From NCBI RefSeq assembly GCF_002234675.1, contig NC_019866.2:2218083-2282082 (forward strand): 64,000 nucleotides of DNA, given 5' to 3'. Of this stretch, positions 48,501 to 61,595 are shown in pieces. The stretch is from Oryzias latipes. Taxonomy: Eukaryota; Chordata; Actinopteri; Beloniformes; Adrianichthyidae. The translations under genes were made by a program, and so were the position numbers. The notes beneath the pieces are model-generated. The model worked only from the letters and a program-made list of their open reading frames with translations. It had not been told where the DNA came from and searched no databases. The first letter of the stretch is position 1. Every line of letters starts with the position of its first letter.

Positions 48501-51078
48501 ATTCTAAAAGTTCACTACATCCTCGAGTCATAATTCCAAATAATTCCAAATCCATGTGTGAACTTGATTGTAGTGAAATAATCAAAGCTGTTATAATTAC
48601 AACCAATGACGTTTACATTGTGAAACACTGATAACTGAAATGTTTTCATTACAATCAATAACTATTGATTTTCTTTACTTGATCTGCAATGTGCAGCAAT
48701 AATTACTGGTTTATTCTGATCATGTGTTCTAATACTGTTTACGAAATCATGAATGGATGTTTTTTTCTAAAGATCATCATCCATATGGACCTTTTTTTGT
48801 AACTTGAAAAGAATCTATCAGATCAGAACCAGAACTATGTAAAACTATCAAATGAATGAACTCAGTAGGGGTGGGGTTATATAAGGTCACGTCTTCCCGC
48901 TCCATTTCAAGCAATCAATCAAGCTCTACTCGACTTTAGTTATTGATCACTGTATTTAATGAATCAAATGTGACTTCAGTTTGTCCTTATTTTAGTTATC
49001 TATGCATTTCATCATTTCTTTAATGAGTTTGATACATTTGTGTGATTTCTTTTTGTATTGACTCCAGTTAATGCTTGAATAAAATGAATCAATCAAATCA
49101 AATCAAAAGGCAGAGGGTTGGGGAAGGGTCTCTTTGTCGTGATGGCACCTTTACTCAAGGTGGCGCTCTTCACAAAGATGGATTTAGGTTTTCATAAAGA
49201 GCGAGTTGAGCCTGTTCTTCATTACTAAATGTTTCAAATCCTTCCTCCAGGTAAGCAGACGTCCTGAGGAGGCAGGAGAGGTTCAAAGCAAACAGGAGAG
49301 GATCCGCCTTTCCTGGTAAATCCTCCAGGACAGAGCTGCCAATGTAAGTGGATGTGGGGGCAAAGCTTTCAGCTGCCATGCCCCCAAACTGTGGAACACA
49401 GATTGGTTCTTTTGGAATCCTAACATATCAGATTCATTTGATTTGATTTGATTTGAAGTGGTTTATGTCAAGCAATCAAAGCGAGAACAATGCTCATAAC
49501 AATCCAATCAGCAGTTTTACATTCATACATAGACGTATCAAACTTAGGATATTTAGACATTAGGGGTTGTTATTGAAAAAAAATCTGTTTCAATTTGTTT
49601 TACTGCCTTTCATCCGTCCATGAGTGTCACTTTTTCCAAATTAAATGTAAAGGGCAGCAGTGGTTCAGATGGTTGAGCAGGTCGGCCAACGATCAGCGAT
49701 TCATTCAAATCCATCTCTATTATTATTCTTTTTATCACGACAACAAAAATGACACAGCTGTGCGATTCTTTAGATAGTATCAAAAATGGTGTTGAGTTGG
49801 AAAACGTCCCCAGAACTTGGCTGGATTCAGGACATGAACTTAAAGCATGAAAGACGTCGATGCTTCTCTGATTCGATCATCATTGATGTCACCGCTAAGA
49901 ATTGTGGGAAAAGATTTCTGAAAGAAAGGTTCAATGTTTCCTCAGCTAAAGGAGATAATAGAAGAAGAGGGATCTCCTTTTTCAGCCAGGTGAGGAAGCG
50001 TCCTTCAGAAGGCCGACGTGTTTTAGTCGCATTTTAAGAAGGTTAAACATTTTTAAAAAAACACGACCAAACCTTCACATCAACCTAAACAAACATCCAA
50101 ACGGGGATGCAGTGCTTTTAAAAACATCCACCTCCAACACAAACCCACCAGAACCACGCAAAGGTTTGGACTGGGATTAGTCGAGCCCAGACCAGATCGT
50201 CAGGCAGAAAAAAGGCATGACAGCTGGGGCAGAGCTTTGGCTTACTTGGGTGGGCTCCAGACAGGTTTACCTGAAACCCTAGAGGTCAAAAACACACATG
50301 AGTCTTCTGTTATGCCACATCCGCCGATTCGTGATCCCTCCTCTGCCTCAACCCCCCCCTCCCACCCAGATGTTGAGGAAGAATCACAGAAATTGGCCTT
50401 GCTGAGCAGCTCTTACACAACAACAACCACAACAACAGGCACGGCGAGATGGGAGCACACAAGGAGGTGAAATGACCTTGGAAATCAAAGATGGGATGAT
50501 GAGAAGGAGCAACACTCTGTCTTCTCACCGTGAATCAGCATCACGGCGCAGTTAGGAATCAATAGTTAGCAGCATTGAGGTCAGAAGGTGAGATAAAGTC
50601 AAAGGATGTGACAAAAAAGGAGATTAATAGATGTCAAACATTTCAGAAGGTGAGCACCAGAAACCGTCTCCAACAGATCTTTGGAAATCAAACGAGTGAG
50701 TACCTGTTTCACTTTGACACCTCCAGCAAGTGTTGGACTCTGAAAAGTTCAGATGGGACATCGTTTGAATAAAAACACACTTTCTAAACAGGACGGCAGC
50801 CTCACAGGGACATCTGACCTCAATTCTGAATGACACACACTGAATGAAAGTTAGCTACAAAACAAAGGGACTTAAATACAGCCCTGAGCTGGAGGCTGTT
50901 GATGCTCATCCAGTTGCTGCAGTAATTATCCGGCCCTTTCTGAGAGGAGGATCCAGGGATTAGTCTGCGCCTCCCGCCGCTAGCTTGCTAACCTCCAGAG
51001 CCACGGAGCGCGAGCCCCTTTCGTTCTGCGCGGGGGTTTCGCCGCTTACCCGGCTGCACGCCGCTCATCGCTGTGATG

Positions 51079-51109
<31 letters not shown>

Positions 51110-51182
51110 GGTGCAGGTGCGGGGCGGACCCCGCGTTGTTGCCGATGGGTGTTGTTTGGTTGTTAGGACGGGGAGTCGCCAT
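42589..51182 (-). CDS. map2k4: MAP kinase kinase 4 (MKK4/SEK1)
   Basis: Cytoplasmic dual-specificity kinase that phosphorylates JNK and p38. Coding exons in order: 51182-51050, 46867-46765, 45393-45219, 45140-45021, 44945-44826, 44744-44693, 44608-44481, 43882-43805, 43095-42947, 42826-42781, 42702-42589. All junctions are GT-AG and frames join to give 405 residues (human 399). Seen in the protein: a nine-Gln tract at 26-34; a basic docking region [12 protein letters not shown] from 46; glycine loop GRGAYGSV at 115-122; catalytic Lys 137 exactly at an exon end; HRDIKPSN from 233; DFG at 253-255; activation-loop Ser 263 and Thr 267; then the Ala-Pro-Glu motif. The C-terminal docking tail [15 protein letters not shown] is present. 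The first intron is over 4 kb. Teleosts may have two paralogues; which one this is cannot be decided here. Confidence 0.97.
43990..44270 (+). repeat. Dispersed repeat family R1, copy D (map2k4 intron)
   Basis: In the intron between exons 44608-44481 and 43882-43805. Carries TTGTGACGTAGAAAATACGC, CTGCTCTGCAGAAACTACGT and AAAAGACCACTGGGATCAAA. Contains a 15-G tract (44110-44124). Confidence 0.75.
45737..46533. mobile_element. Degenerate hAT relic in map2k4 intron
   Basis: The left end resembles the other hATs (CCCGGGTCTGAAACC, then GGCTCCGGAGCCACGTGTGG). The right boundary, ending AGACCCCTG near 46533, is inferred from partial similarity to the complementary terminus. No target duplication was resolved. 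Confidence 0.45.
47655..48010 (-). repeat. Dispersed repeat family R1, copy E (map2k4 intron 1)
   Basis: Inverted relative to copy A. Blocks: TAGTTTCTGCAGAGCGGCAG, ATTAGAAATTCCCCTCTGA, GTACAGTTTGGATCCAGATT, matching copies B, C and F. Confidence 0.8.
48110..49110 (+). mobile_element. LINE relic: reverse transcriptase end and 3' tail
   Basis: A frame at 48115-48300 encodes Phe-Ala-Asp-Asp-Thr-Thr followed by a Trp-Met-x-x-Asn-Lys-Leu-Ser segment and Lys-Thr-Lys-Val-Met, the order found in non-LTR reverse transcriptases. The next bases still read as Phe-Leu-Gly-Phe...Lys-Leu-Ser-Trp-Lys-like with frameshift or stops. The 3' part ends in AATGAATCAATCAAATCAAA near 49105. It lies in map2k4 intron 1 and is broken by an inverted duplication at 48356-48476. 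Confidence 0.75.
48356..48476. repeat. Inverted duplication with 46-bp arms in LINE relic
   Basis: Arms 48356-48401 and 48431-48476 are reverse complements at 44 of 46 positions, with a 29-bp spacer. The left arm is LINE coding sequence; the right arm appears to be its inverted copy. Confidence 0.93.
49437..49560 (-). repeat. LINE 3'-tail relic, copy 2
   Basis: Same module as 37796-37911: GATTTGATTTGATTTGAA at one end and ATCAAACTTAGGATATTTAG at the other. The reverse complement resembles the tail of the LINE relic that ends near 49105, so these are probably the same family. Rest of intron 1 to 51049 shows nothing recognisable. Confidence 0.65.
51081..51107 (-). repeat. Pure (CAG)9 tract in map2k4 exon 1
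   Basis: Nine uninterrupted CTG on the plus strand, read as CAG and encoding Gln 26-34 of map2k4. Confidence 0.97.
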
Positions 51183-52676
51183 TGTTGTGAACTTGAATCC
51201 CCGCTTCGCCTCCTCCTTCCGCCCCTGCGACAAACAAAGATCCGGCCGGACTGACGGGCTCTCGGGCCGCCTTCACTGCGTCAAATGATCAGACAGCTGC
51301 CGCAGGCCGCCGTGTCATAACAAAGACAAGCGCCCCGCTAAGCTAGGCTAACCGAGCGGACGAGTCGAGCCGCAATCAGCTGACGCGCGTCAACACCCAC
51401 AACTAGCAGCTGGTTACCAGGAAGTTCGCAACAATCACGCAAAATGGGATGCTCGCGGCTGAGCCTTTCAAAATAAAACACAACATGTGGCGAAGGGATT
51501 CCTAAACGGCCCCCAGCTCTGACAATAGTCACACTTTAGATGTTTTTTAAAGTGACATACAGTTTTCAAAGTCTTTAAGACGGTCCTTAACTGTTTTAAA
51601 AAGCTATGTTGTCAGAGTTTACTGTTCCTGTAACACATTTTCTGAAAATGTTCTGTTTGCAACGACCATTCTGAGTATACAAAAATATTTTTGATTTTTC
51701 AATAGAAAGACAGTGTGTTATACAATTACATAAAAAATGTTTTCTTTTTGCTGTAACATGCCCCCCCCCCTCCTTTTTTGTATTAGTTTCTATTCACTGA
51801 GGGACAACTTCAGACAAAATGATGATCTTTGATTCAAAAGTAAATTAAAAACAAAACCTACTTGTGTAACTTTAGACCAAATCAGTACTTCTGGACAGCA
51901 TACTAAAATGGTATTTTATTCCCTTTTGTTTATTCTTTATGCATCAACCATTCTAATTTTCCATTCTAATAAAAAATATAATGTAAACATAAATAGTAAA
52001 CCTAATCAAAATGTTGTCAAAATATTATATACAGGAGAGACAATGGTCATCAAAAGTCCACTTAATAAATCATTTTAAAGAAACAGTTTTAAACATATTT
52101 TGATATGATAAAATTAAAAATATACAATCAGAACAGAAGCTATCGCAAATATTGTTGGGTTGATTATTTTGTTATAAGACTGCATTGGGCTGTTTTATTC
52201 TTTAATTTTGTTAAGGATAATGTTTTGACATGTTTGTATATTACTCTAGCTACACTTTAATGTACTGTTTTTGAATTTTGCACTGAAATCTGGTGGTCAT
52301 AAAAAATAGGTTTTATTTTGAAAGGAAAAAAGCGGAAATCGAATTTCCGCTTTTCCGCTGCGGTCCTAACAAAGATACGCTTGTTTTGCACACCGAGACA
52401 TCAGTTGACGTAACAAGAAAACATAAGTTTTAAATAATCAAACGTTTACTATTTATCTGGAGACCAACTACCATCAAGAGGTTTTATATTTAAATTGTAT
52501 TGCGTTGTTTTTTCCCCCCAAATACATAATCACTTTATGTTTTATGTTATTCTAGACGTTTTTGAGGTGACCACCGAGTGAACACTGAACGAGTGATCCA
52601 GCGCCACTTCGCTTGTTTATAAGTCCTGCGCGTACCGCCGGCGCGGGTGGGAGGTTTGAGTCAGTTTCGAACCGCG
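51183..52676. promoter_or_regulatory. Divergent intergenic region of map2k4 and tmem220
   Basis: Two GC-rich, CpG-bearing shoulders (51183-51420 next to map2k4, and about 52590-52676 next to tmem220) flank an AT-rich centre containing a short C-run near 51762. A TATA-like TTTATAAG at about 52616-52622 lies roughly 55 bp before the tmem220 ATG. Two separate promoters are more likely than one shared core, given the 1.5 kb spacing. Confidence 0.5.
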
Positions 52677-52890
52677 ATGGGAGAAGTTTGTAAGGAGCAG
52701 CAGCCGTGGCTGTTAATCATTTGGAAGACCTGTAACGCCTTGATGTGCTTGTTTTTCACTCTGGCGTCGTATGTGCAGGTAATACCCGCCCAAGGATGAT
52801 TGCTCGGTTTGCTTTTAAAACGTAATGAATCACTGTTTGTTTCCTGCTGCAGATCAATGACCCGGACGCAGGTTTGTGGATGGTAAGAGA

Positions 52891-52923
<33 letters not shown>

Positions 52924-54333
52924 GTGGGTGTGTGTGTGGGTGTGTGTGTGTGTGTCTGTGTGTGTGCGTGTTTGCGTGTTTGTTTGTTTGATAGAGTTGT
53001 TGTGGTTATTACAGGCGGGTTACGGGGTTCCCGCAGCGCTCTGTGCGTTCATCGTCTGGAGAGCAGATGTGACAGGTGGGCTGACGTTTGGATCTGTTGC
53101 GGGTTCCGAATAAAAAAGAAAACCGCACATGCTTATAGTCGCACCGCGGCCGTTATTCGTCGCCTACAGTGCCCCCGTGCGGCTCACAGCAGCGATGCCG
53201 CGCGTGTTTTTCTGCCCCCCACCCCACCCGGGTTGTCTCCTCCCTGCAGAGACTTTGGCCTGGAGGCGCGTGGCGGATCTCCACGTCATGATCTCCTGCG
53301 CTGTCGTGTCCATGTTGGGATGGAGGCTGTTCACAGAGAAGGTCTCGGCGATCTTCCAGCAGGAGGAGGGCAGGTGCGTCACGTGACCCTCACCTCGTCT
53401 CTGATGGTTTCCTTTTCTGGAATTTCTCCAGAAGCTCTTCTTGCAGAAGAGCCGCTCTTCAGGTCCGTGTCCTGCTGCACGGACCTGCTTGTAATGCTTG
53501 TATAATTTCATGGATTAGACACTGATGGAGAAATGCAAGCGCTCATAATACACATCCTTAAAATGTTATTTTCTTTTTTACTTTACATTAAGTTATGTGC
53601 AACCAATATTTTTCTTTTTTCCTAGTCTGAAGATGCAAGTTGCAACCTCTAATATGTTTATATTCGTCTAAATTCGACAGTGTTTCTTACTGTATGCATG
53701 ATGGGATGAATCATTTCTCTGCTCATAATCTACTAATTTAGTAGTTTATTAGCAGAGTTTCTGCTCAGTGGGTCTAGACACTAAAGCTGCGTTCACACCA
53801 AACGCCATTTCACAGCTTGACGCTCCAGCCGCGTGTGGGAGGAGCTACGGGCTGATGTTTTTAGCCGGATCGCCACATGGAAGGTGTCTGTGTTTGTTTC
53901 ATTCACGGCGTATGAGAGACCCAGATGATGTTTATTGATTTTGAGGAGTCATCACGTCTCCATGCCTGGGCTCATGACGTCGTTCAGAGACTCCCCTAAA
54001 ACTAAGCAGAAACAGGAAACTGATGGTATGTTTCAAACGCAGAGAATGCTCTGGCCTCATGCTGACGGGCGTTTGGCTTCTGCTGTGTCGTCACTCTGGA
54101 AGGTAACTCTCACTTCACCTTTGACCTCTGACTGAGCTGTGCTGCAGACTCCACCCACTGCTGTCATTTTTGCTCTTTTCTCCGCCCTCGTCTGCATCAG
54201 AGCTCCTGTGGGGGCGCTGCGGGTCTCCACTGCCGCCGCCATCACAGTTTTCCCCTTCGCGGCCTGGCTGTACTACCACACCAACAAAGATCTGAGATCG
54301 GACTGGCCTTCACACTGTACCACGGCCCTTTAG
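52677..54333 (+). CDS. tmem220: Transmembrane protein 220
   Basis: Small multi-pass membrane protein of poorly known function. Coding exons: 52677-52778, 52853-52882, 53015-53075, 53250-53373, 54043-54102, 54201-54333. All are GT-AG and in frame, giving 169 residues (about 160 in human). Hydrophobic segments lie around residues 12-33, 45-63, 78-98, 108-122 and 140-155. The C terminus NKDLRSDWPSHCTTAL resembles that of mammalian TMEM220. Exon 2 is a 30-bp microexon followed by an intron with a TG microsatellite (52900-52980). AATAAA at 54399-54404 lies 66 bp after the stop. The gene is divergent from map2k4 and convergent with sco1. Exon 5 is the least certain by similarity but the frame requires it. 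Confidence 0.93.
52900..52980. repeat. TG microsatellite in tmem220 intron 2
   Basis: Interrupted TG dinucleotide run of about 80 bp starting 18 bp after the splice donor. Confidence 0.95.
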
Positions 54334-54398
54334 ATGTCAAGTCCTCATGTGGACGAAGAAACAGTCCACTTCTCTGTTTTTAGATACTTTAAAAGTGA

Positions 54399-54404
54399 AA
54401 TAAA
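54399..54404 (+). terminator. tmem220 polyadenylation signal
   Basis: Canonical AATAAA 66 bp past the stop codon on the coding strand. Confidence 0.7.
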
Positions 54405-54924
54405 TGTTTTTAAAACAAACTTCATTGTCACTGAAGCCACATCCCAGCCTAAAAGCTGCGATCCAGAAAAATGCAGAATCTGTCTTCCTGGAAAAGGTTG
54501 TGAAGTCATTTCTGAAGTCACAAACGCTCCATTTTTCTGGCCTAAACAGCGCCCTCATGTGGACTGTTGAGCGCATTACAGAGGAGAAAGAAAGCTGAAC
54601 AAACTCAAAGTTCTGAAGACTGTTGCTGCAGATCCAGACAAGCCTGAAGCTTTTCTGAGCTGAGCTGAAGGATCACCGATGCTGCTTCCTTTTCCTCTCC
54701 ACTGTCGCCCTTTGCTTCCTCAGTACAGAGATTACACCAGAAACGCTTTAATCTAATATACTCCAATGATCTAGACTGAACTGGATTATAAGAATCATAA
54801 AAGTTTACATTGTGTCGAGTTTTGAGAGATCAGGTTCTAACTCGAGTTTTATAAATAAACTGATCCAGATGAGCTAAATGTTGATTTAGCAGTGCAAGAC
54901 ATTTGGAGAGTTAGATTTATATTA

Positions 54925-55345
54925 TAATTTATTTGAATGCTATAAAGCATTCAACCAACCATTGTTTTCCTGTTTCTTTTATTCTAGTATCTTCCATTTT
55001 TTGCTGCTTAACTCCTACAATCTTTCAGCTAGTTTAACCATTCAACTATTCAAATGTTCAGCTTTTTCCAGCCATCATTACTGGTCCTTCAAATCCTTGG
55101 AACTTTTCAGGATATTCCAAGGTTTCCAGGATTTTTGCCTCCATTCAAACACACGGGGAATCCTTGGTGCAGAAGCTCACTGGCGTTTTTTCACAAACAT
55201 ATCTTTTTTGTTATTGTGCTGTTTTCAATTTATTTATGGTCAACTTTGATCATTTCTTTCTTTATTTTTGTACCAATTATAACCCTTTAAGTTTCATTTT
55301 CATTCACCAATGCAGCATCAACCCTACATTTTCTTCTGGAAATGC
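54925..55345 (+). repeat. Dispersed repeat family R2, copy 2
   Basis: Colinear with 19600-20055 in opposite orientation: GAATGCTATAAAGCATTCAA at one end, ATGTTCAGCTTTTTCCAGC in the middle, and CCCTTTAAGTTTCATTTTCATT at the other. The B-box-like stretch of copy 1 is missing. It fills most of the tmem220-sco1 tail-to-tail spacer. Confidence 0.7.
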
Positions 55346-55360
55346 AGCTCCTAATTTCAG

Positions 55361-55366
55361 TTTATT
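55361..55366 (-). terminator. Candidate sco1 polyadenylation signal
   Basis: AATAAA on the minus strand about 240 bp past the sco1 stop, the nearest canonical hexamer. Confidence 0.4.
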
Positions 55367-55607
55367 AAAAAAAATCCACTGGAATTAGATTTCTTATATA
55401 AAACACTAAGTAGAAACCAATGACTTGGAAAAGTAATTCAGTTTGTTCATCAGTCAGTGTCAAGTTTCTCAGGAAACAAAGAACTTCCACTGCACCCAGC
55501 AGGACTTTATAATAGTGTAAAAAAATATATAAATAAAGGCAGAAATAAGACGGCGGTGATGAGCAGATAGACCCGAGGGGCGGGACTCGGGGACTCGGAG
55601 CAGCGGC

Positions 55608-58954
<3,347 letters not shown>

Positions 58955-58985
58955 CTTTGCTCAGACCTTGACAGAGATGCAGCTC

Positions 58986-58993
58986 CCGGAAGT
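58986..58993 (+). promoter_or_regulatory. ETS/NRF-2 (GABP)-like site upstream of sco1
   Basis: CCGGAAGT about 32 bp upstream of the sco1 ATG. GABP/NRF-2 sites of this type are established regulators of cytochrome oxidase genes; binding here is inferred. Confidence 0.45.
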
Positions 58994-59280
58994 GGCGCCG
59001 CTTCAGTGGAGCCGCTCCGGTAACTGATCCGGGATCAGTACCCGACGTGCGACTCTGCTGGACCGTCAGTTCGAACAGGCTGGTCCGGGGTCAGTTATAA
59101 CACAGACAGACATACCACAGGAAGTGAGGTCACGAAGCTACGAAGTCCCCCTGTCCTCTTATCTAATTTGTTCTCTGCTGCCACCTACAGTTGAAATAGT
59201 TCACTACAACAACAATTCATTTTTTTCCCAACGTTTACTTTTTGCAGGGGCAAAACGTATTCCTTTCTGTAATTCTATTT

Positions 59281-59960
59281 GAAAAATTAAAATTTCAGTG
59301 AATCTAGATTAAGGGCCTACTGGTTAACTGACTTCAAGTATTTGTCTTTTTTTACATAGATTTGGGTTTCACCTCATAAAACCCACAAAATACAGGGTTT
59401 CAGAAAATTCCAATTTTCTGGAGCAATATCCATTCTCGTTAACTATCACCAAATCACCATTTACTTCAGTTTTTGCAAAAGTATAAAGACAGAGATTATG
59501 ATCACATCAAATTAATCCAGATAAAGTATTCTCAAAATGATGTGTTTATTTTTAATACTTCAACAGTGTGGGCAGGAGCCAGGTCCTACTGGAAGATTAA
59601 ATCTGCTCTCAGTGCAGAGCTCACAAACACCAGTGTCTTCTGGATAGTTCTCAACTCTAAAGTCTTCCCCATTTTGAAACAAACTGAGACAATCGAAACC
59701 AAACTGAACTAAGTTAATGACATCTGCAGGTGCTTTGATTTTAGCTGATAATTACTTGGTGCAACTTAGTTTAAAACATTCATGTCCTGCAAAATTTGGG
59801 CAGATTTCTCCACAGTATTCTGATTTTTTGAAATCCTATTTTTGTGGGTTTTATGAGCTGGAACCCCAATTTTTGTAAAGATTAAGCAAATAAATGTACT
59901 TGAAATAAATTGAACAGTGGACACTGAATCTAGATTCTATGAAAGTTTATTTTTGTGAGG
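59281..59960. mobile_element. Non-autonomous element with about 140-bp inverted termini
   Basis: Left arm (about 59281-59425) and right arm (about 59815-59960) are diverged reverse complements. Anchors: GAATCTAGATT in both, ACTTCAAGTA against TACTTGAAAT, and CTCATAAAACCCACAAAA against TTTTTGTGGGTTTTATGAG. The 390-bp interior encodes nothing recognised. Class not assigned. Confidence 0.75.
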
Positions 59961-60089
59961 GGAATTATGGAAATTAAAACACTTTTCGCTTCCACAAACG
60001 CCAGAGGGAACACAGAGGTCTGTTCCGGGACGACTCCACATTTGTTAGTTTCTGTTGGCGACTCCTCTGCCTAGTGCTGACACCAACAC

Positions 60090-60190
60090 ATCACCAGGAG
60101 CGATGTGTTTTGCCCAAGGAACCGAACCTGCAAACTTCCAGTCATAGGTCGACCGCTCTACCTCTACCCCACAGCCACTGAAGTCAGTAG
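60090..60190. repeat. tRNA-SINE-like fragment
   Basis: Contains CCCAAGGAACCGAACCTGCA and CGACCGCTCTACC, words of a degenerate tRNA-derived SINE in reverse orientation. From here to 61595 the DNA is AT-rich without a recognised gene, apart from xylosyltransferase 3' UTR and a possible minus-strand AATAAA at 61254-61259. Confidence 0.5.
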
Positions 60191-61595
60191 TCCAGCTGTG
60201 TCCTCTGCCTGCTGGAGGCTGCTGAAGGACACCCCCTCTGCTCAGTGATGGATTGATCCACCCTGGATGTGTGAAGAAATGAATCTGCAGTTCTTTCCTT
60301 CCTGCGTTTGACATCATAACAATTTACCACCATCACCCTCATGTGGACTATTTATTCAAACATTTATTACTGTTTTTTAAGAAGAGGAAACATTTGTTAA
60401 AATGTTAAACTGAAGCTATTTTACTGTTTGAAACTGTAAGGTTTGACAGTCAAAGGTTTAAAAAAATCGCCTTTTTTTGTCCCTCTTTGTTGTTTTTATG
60501 AATTTTTCTTTTAAGTTTGTAAATAATAATCCAGTTTAAAAAAGAAGAAAGGAAACGTTTCTGTGACATTTCTCCAACAAAATGGATTACAAAATGGATT
60601 TATAGGTTTTATGTAAAATTATTCAAATAGTATAATTTGAACTAAGTTTTACAGAAAAACCTCTTTAAAAATAATAATTTATTCTATTTACTCAAATGTT
60701 TTTCTCATATAACTAACTATTGAAAGTACATTTCATGATAAAATAATGACATTTTTACTTTAAGAGTTATAATTTATTATAAAATGAATTTAAAATAAAA
60801 GTTAATTGACTTTTCAGATGTCCTTTTTATTTATATTAGAAAAGAAGTTGCTTTGTTTTACATAAAACAATGATTTTGGGAAAAATAAATTAAAGTTATT
60901 TATTATTTAGGACTAAAATGATCTAATTTGAAAGTTTGACCAAAGGTAATAAACTACCTAATGATTTACTTCGGAAAAACACAAAATTAATAAAAGAATA
61001 AATGTGAAATTTTACCTTAATTATTGTTTTTTTTTGCCATTGGTTTATGTGTGAATGAACTGATGAAACTGTGAAATGTCAAATTCCAGGAATTTCTTTT
61101 CCTGTCTCCCTGATTGAGCTTCCTGTGGGAGGAGCCAATTCAAATTAAAACCTGCAGCCAATCAGAGAGGGCTTTTCTCCCACAGCTATGATTCTTTAAT
61201 AAAGAGCTCCCACTCATCCTCAGTTATTTACAACGCCAACATATTTTAATGAGTTTATTTTACAAAATAGGACAGAAAAAGTTATTGCACCTTTTAAGGC
61301 TGAACGATTTCAGTCTGAAACAAAAAGTGACCTTTAGGAAGGAGCAGCTGTTGATCAGGGAGACAACAACATGAGGTATGCACTTCTTTATCTCACATTC
61401 ATTCTTTCATGTGGCTTCGTGGTCCCAAACGAAAGAGCAGACTGACAGAAAGCTTTCTCTTCAGGGGGGGCCCCACTGTTCAGTCTCAGACGTGTTCTTG
61501 GAGGTTTAAATAAATAAATATCAGACAAAGAATAAAAGTCTCTTCCTTCATTTCTTCATCTCCATCCACCCGTCTTCTCTCAGCCCCACCTGCTG

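Noticed and set aside
52874-53505. 209-codon plus-strand frame
   Set aside because: Runs through the TG microsatellite and tmem220 introns in the wrong frame for the spliced gene.
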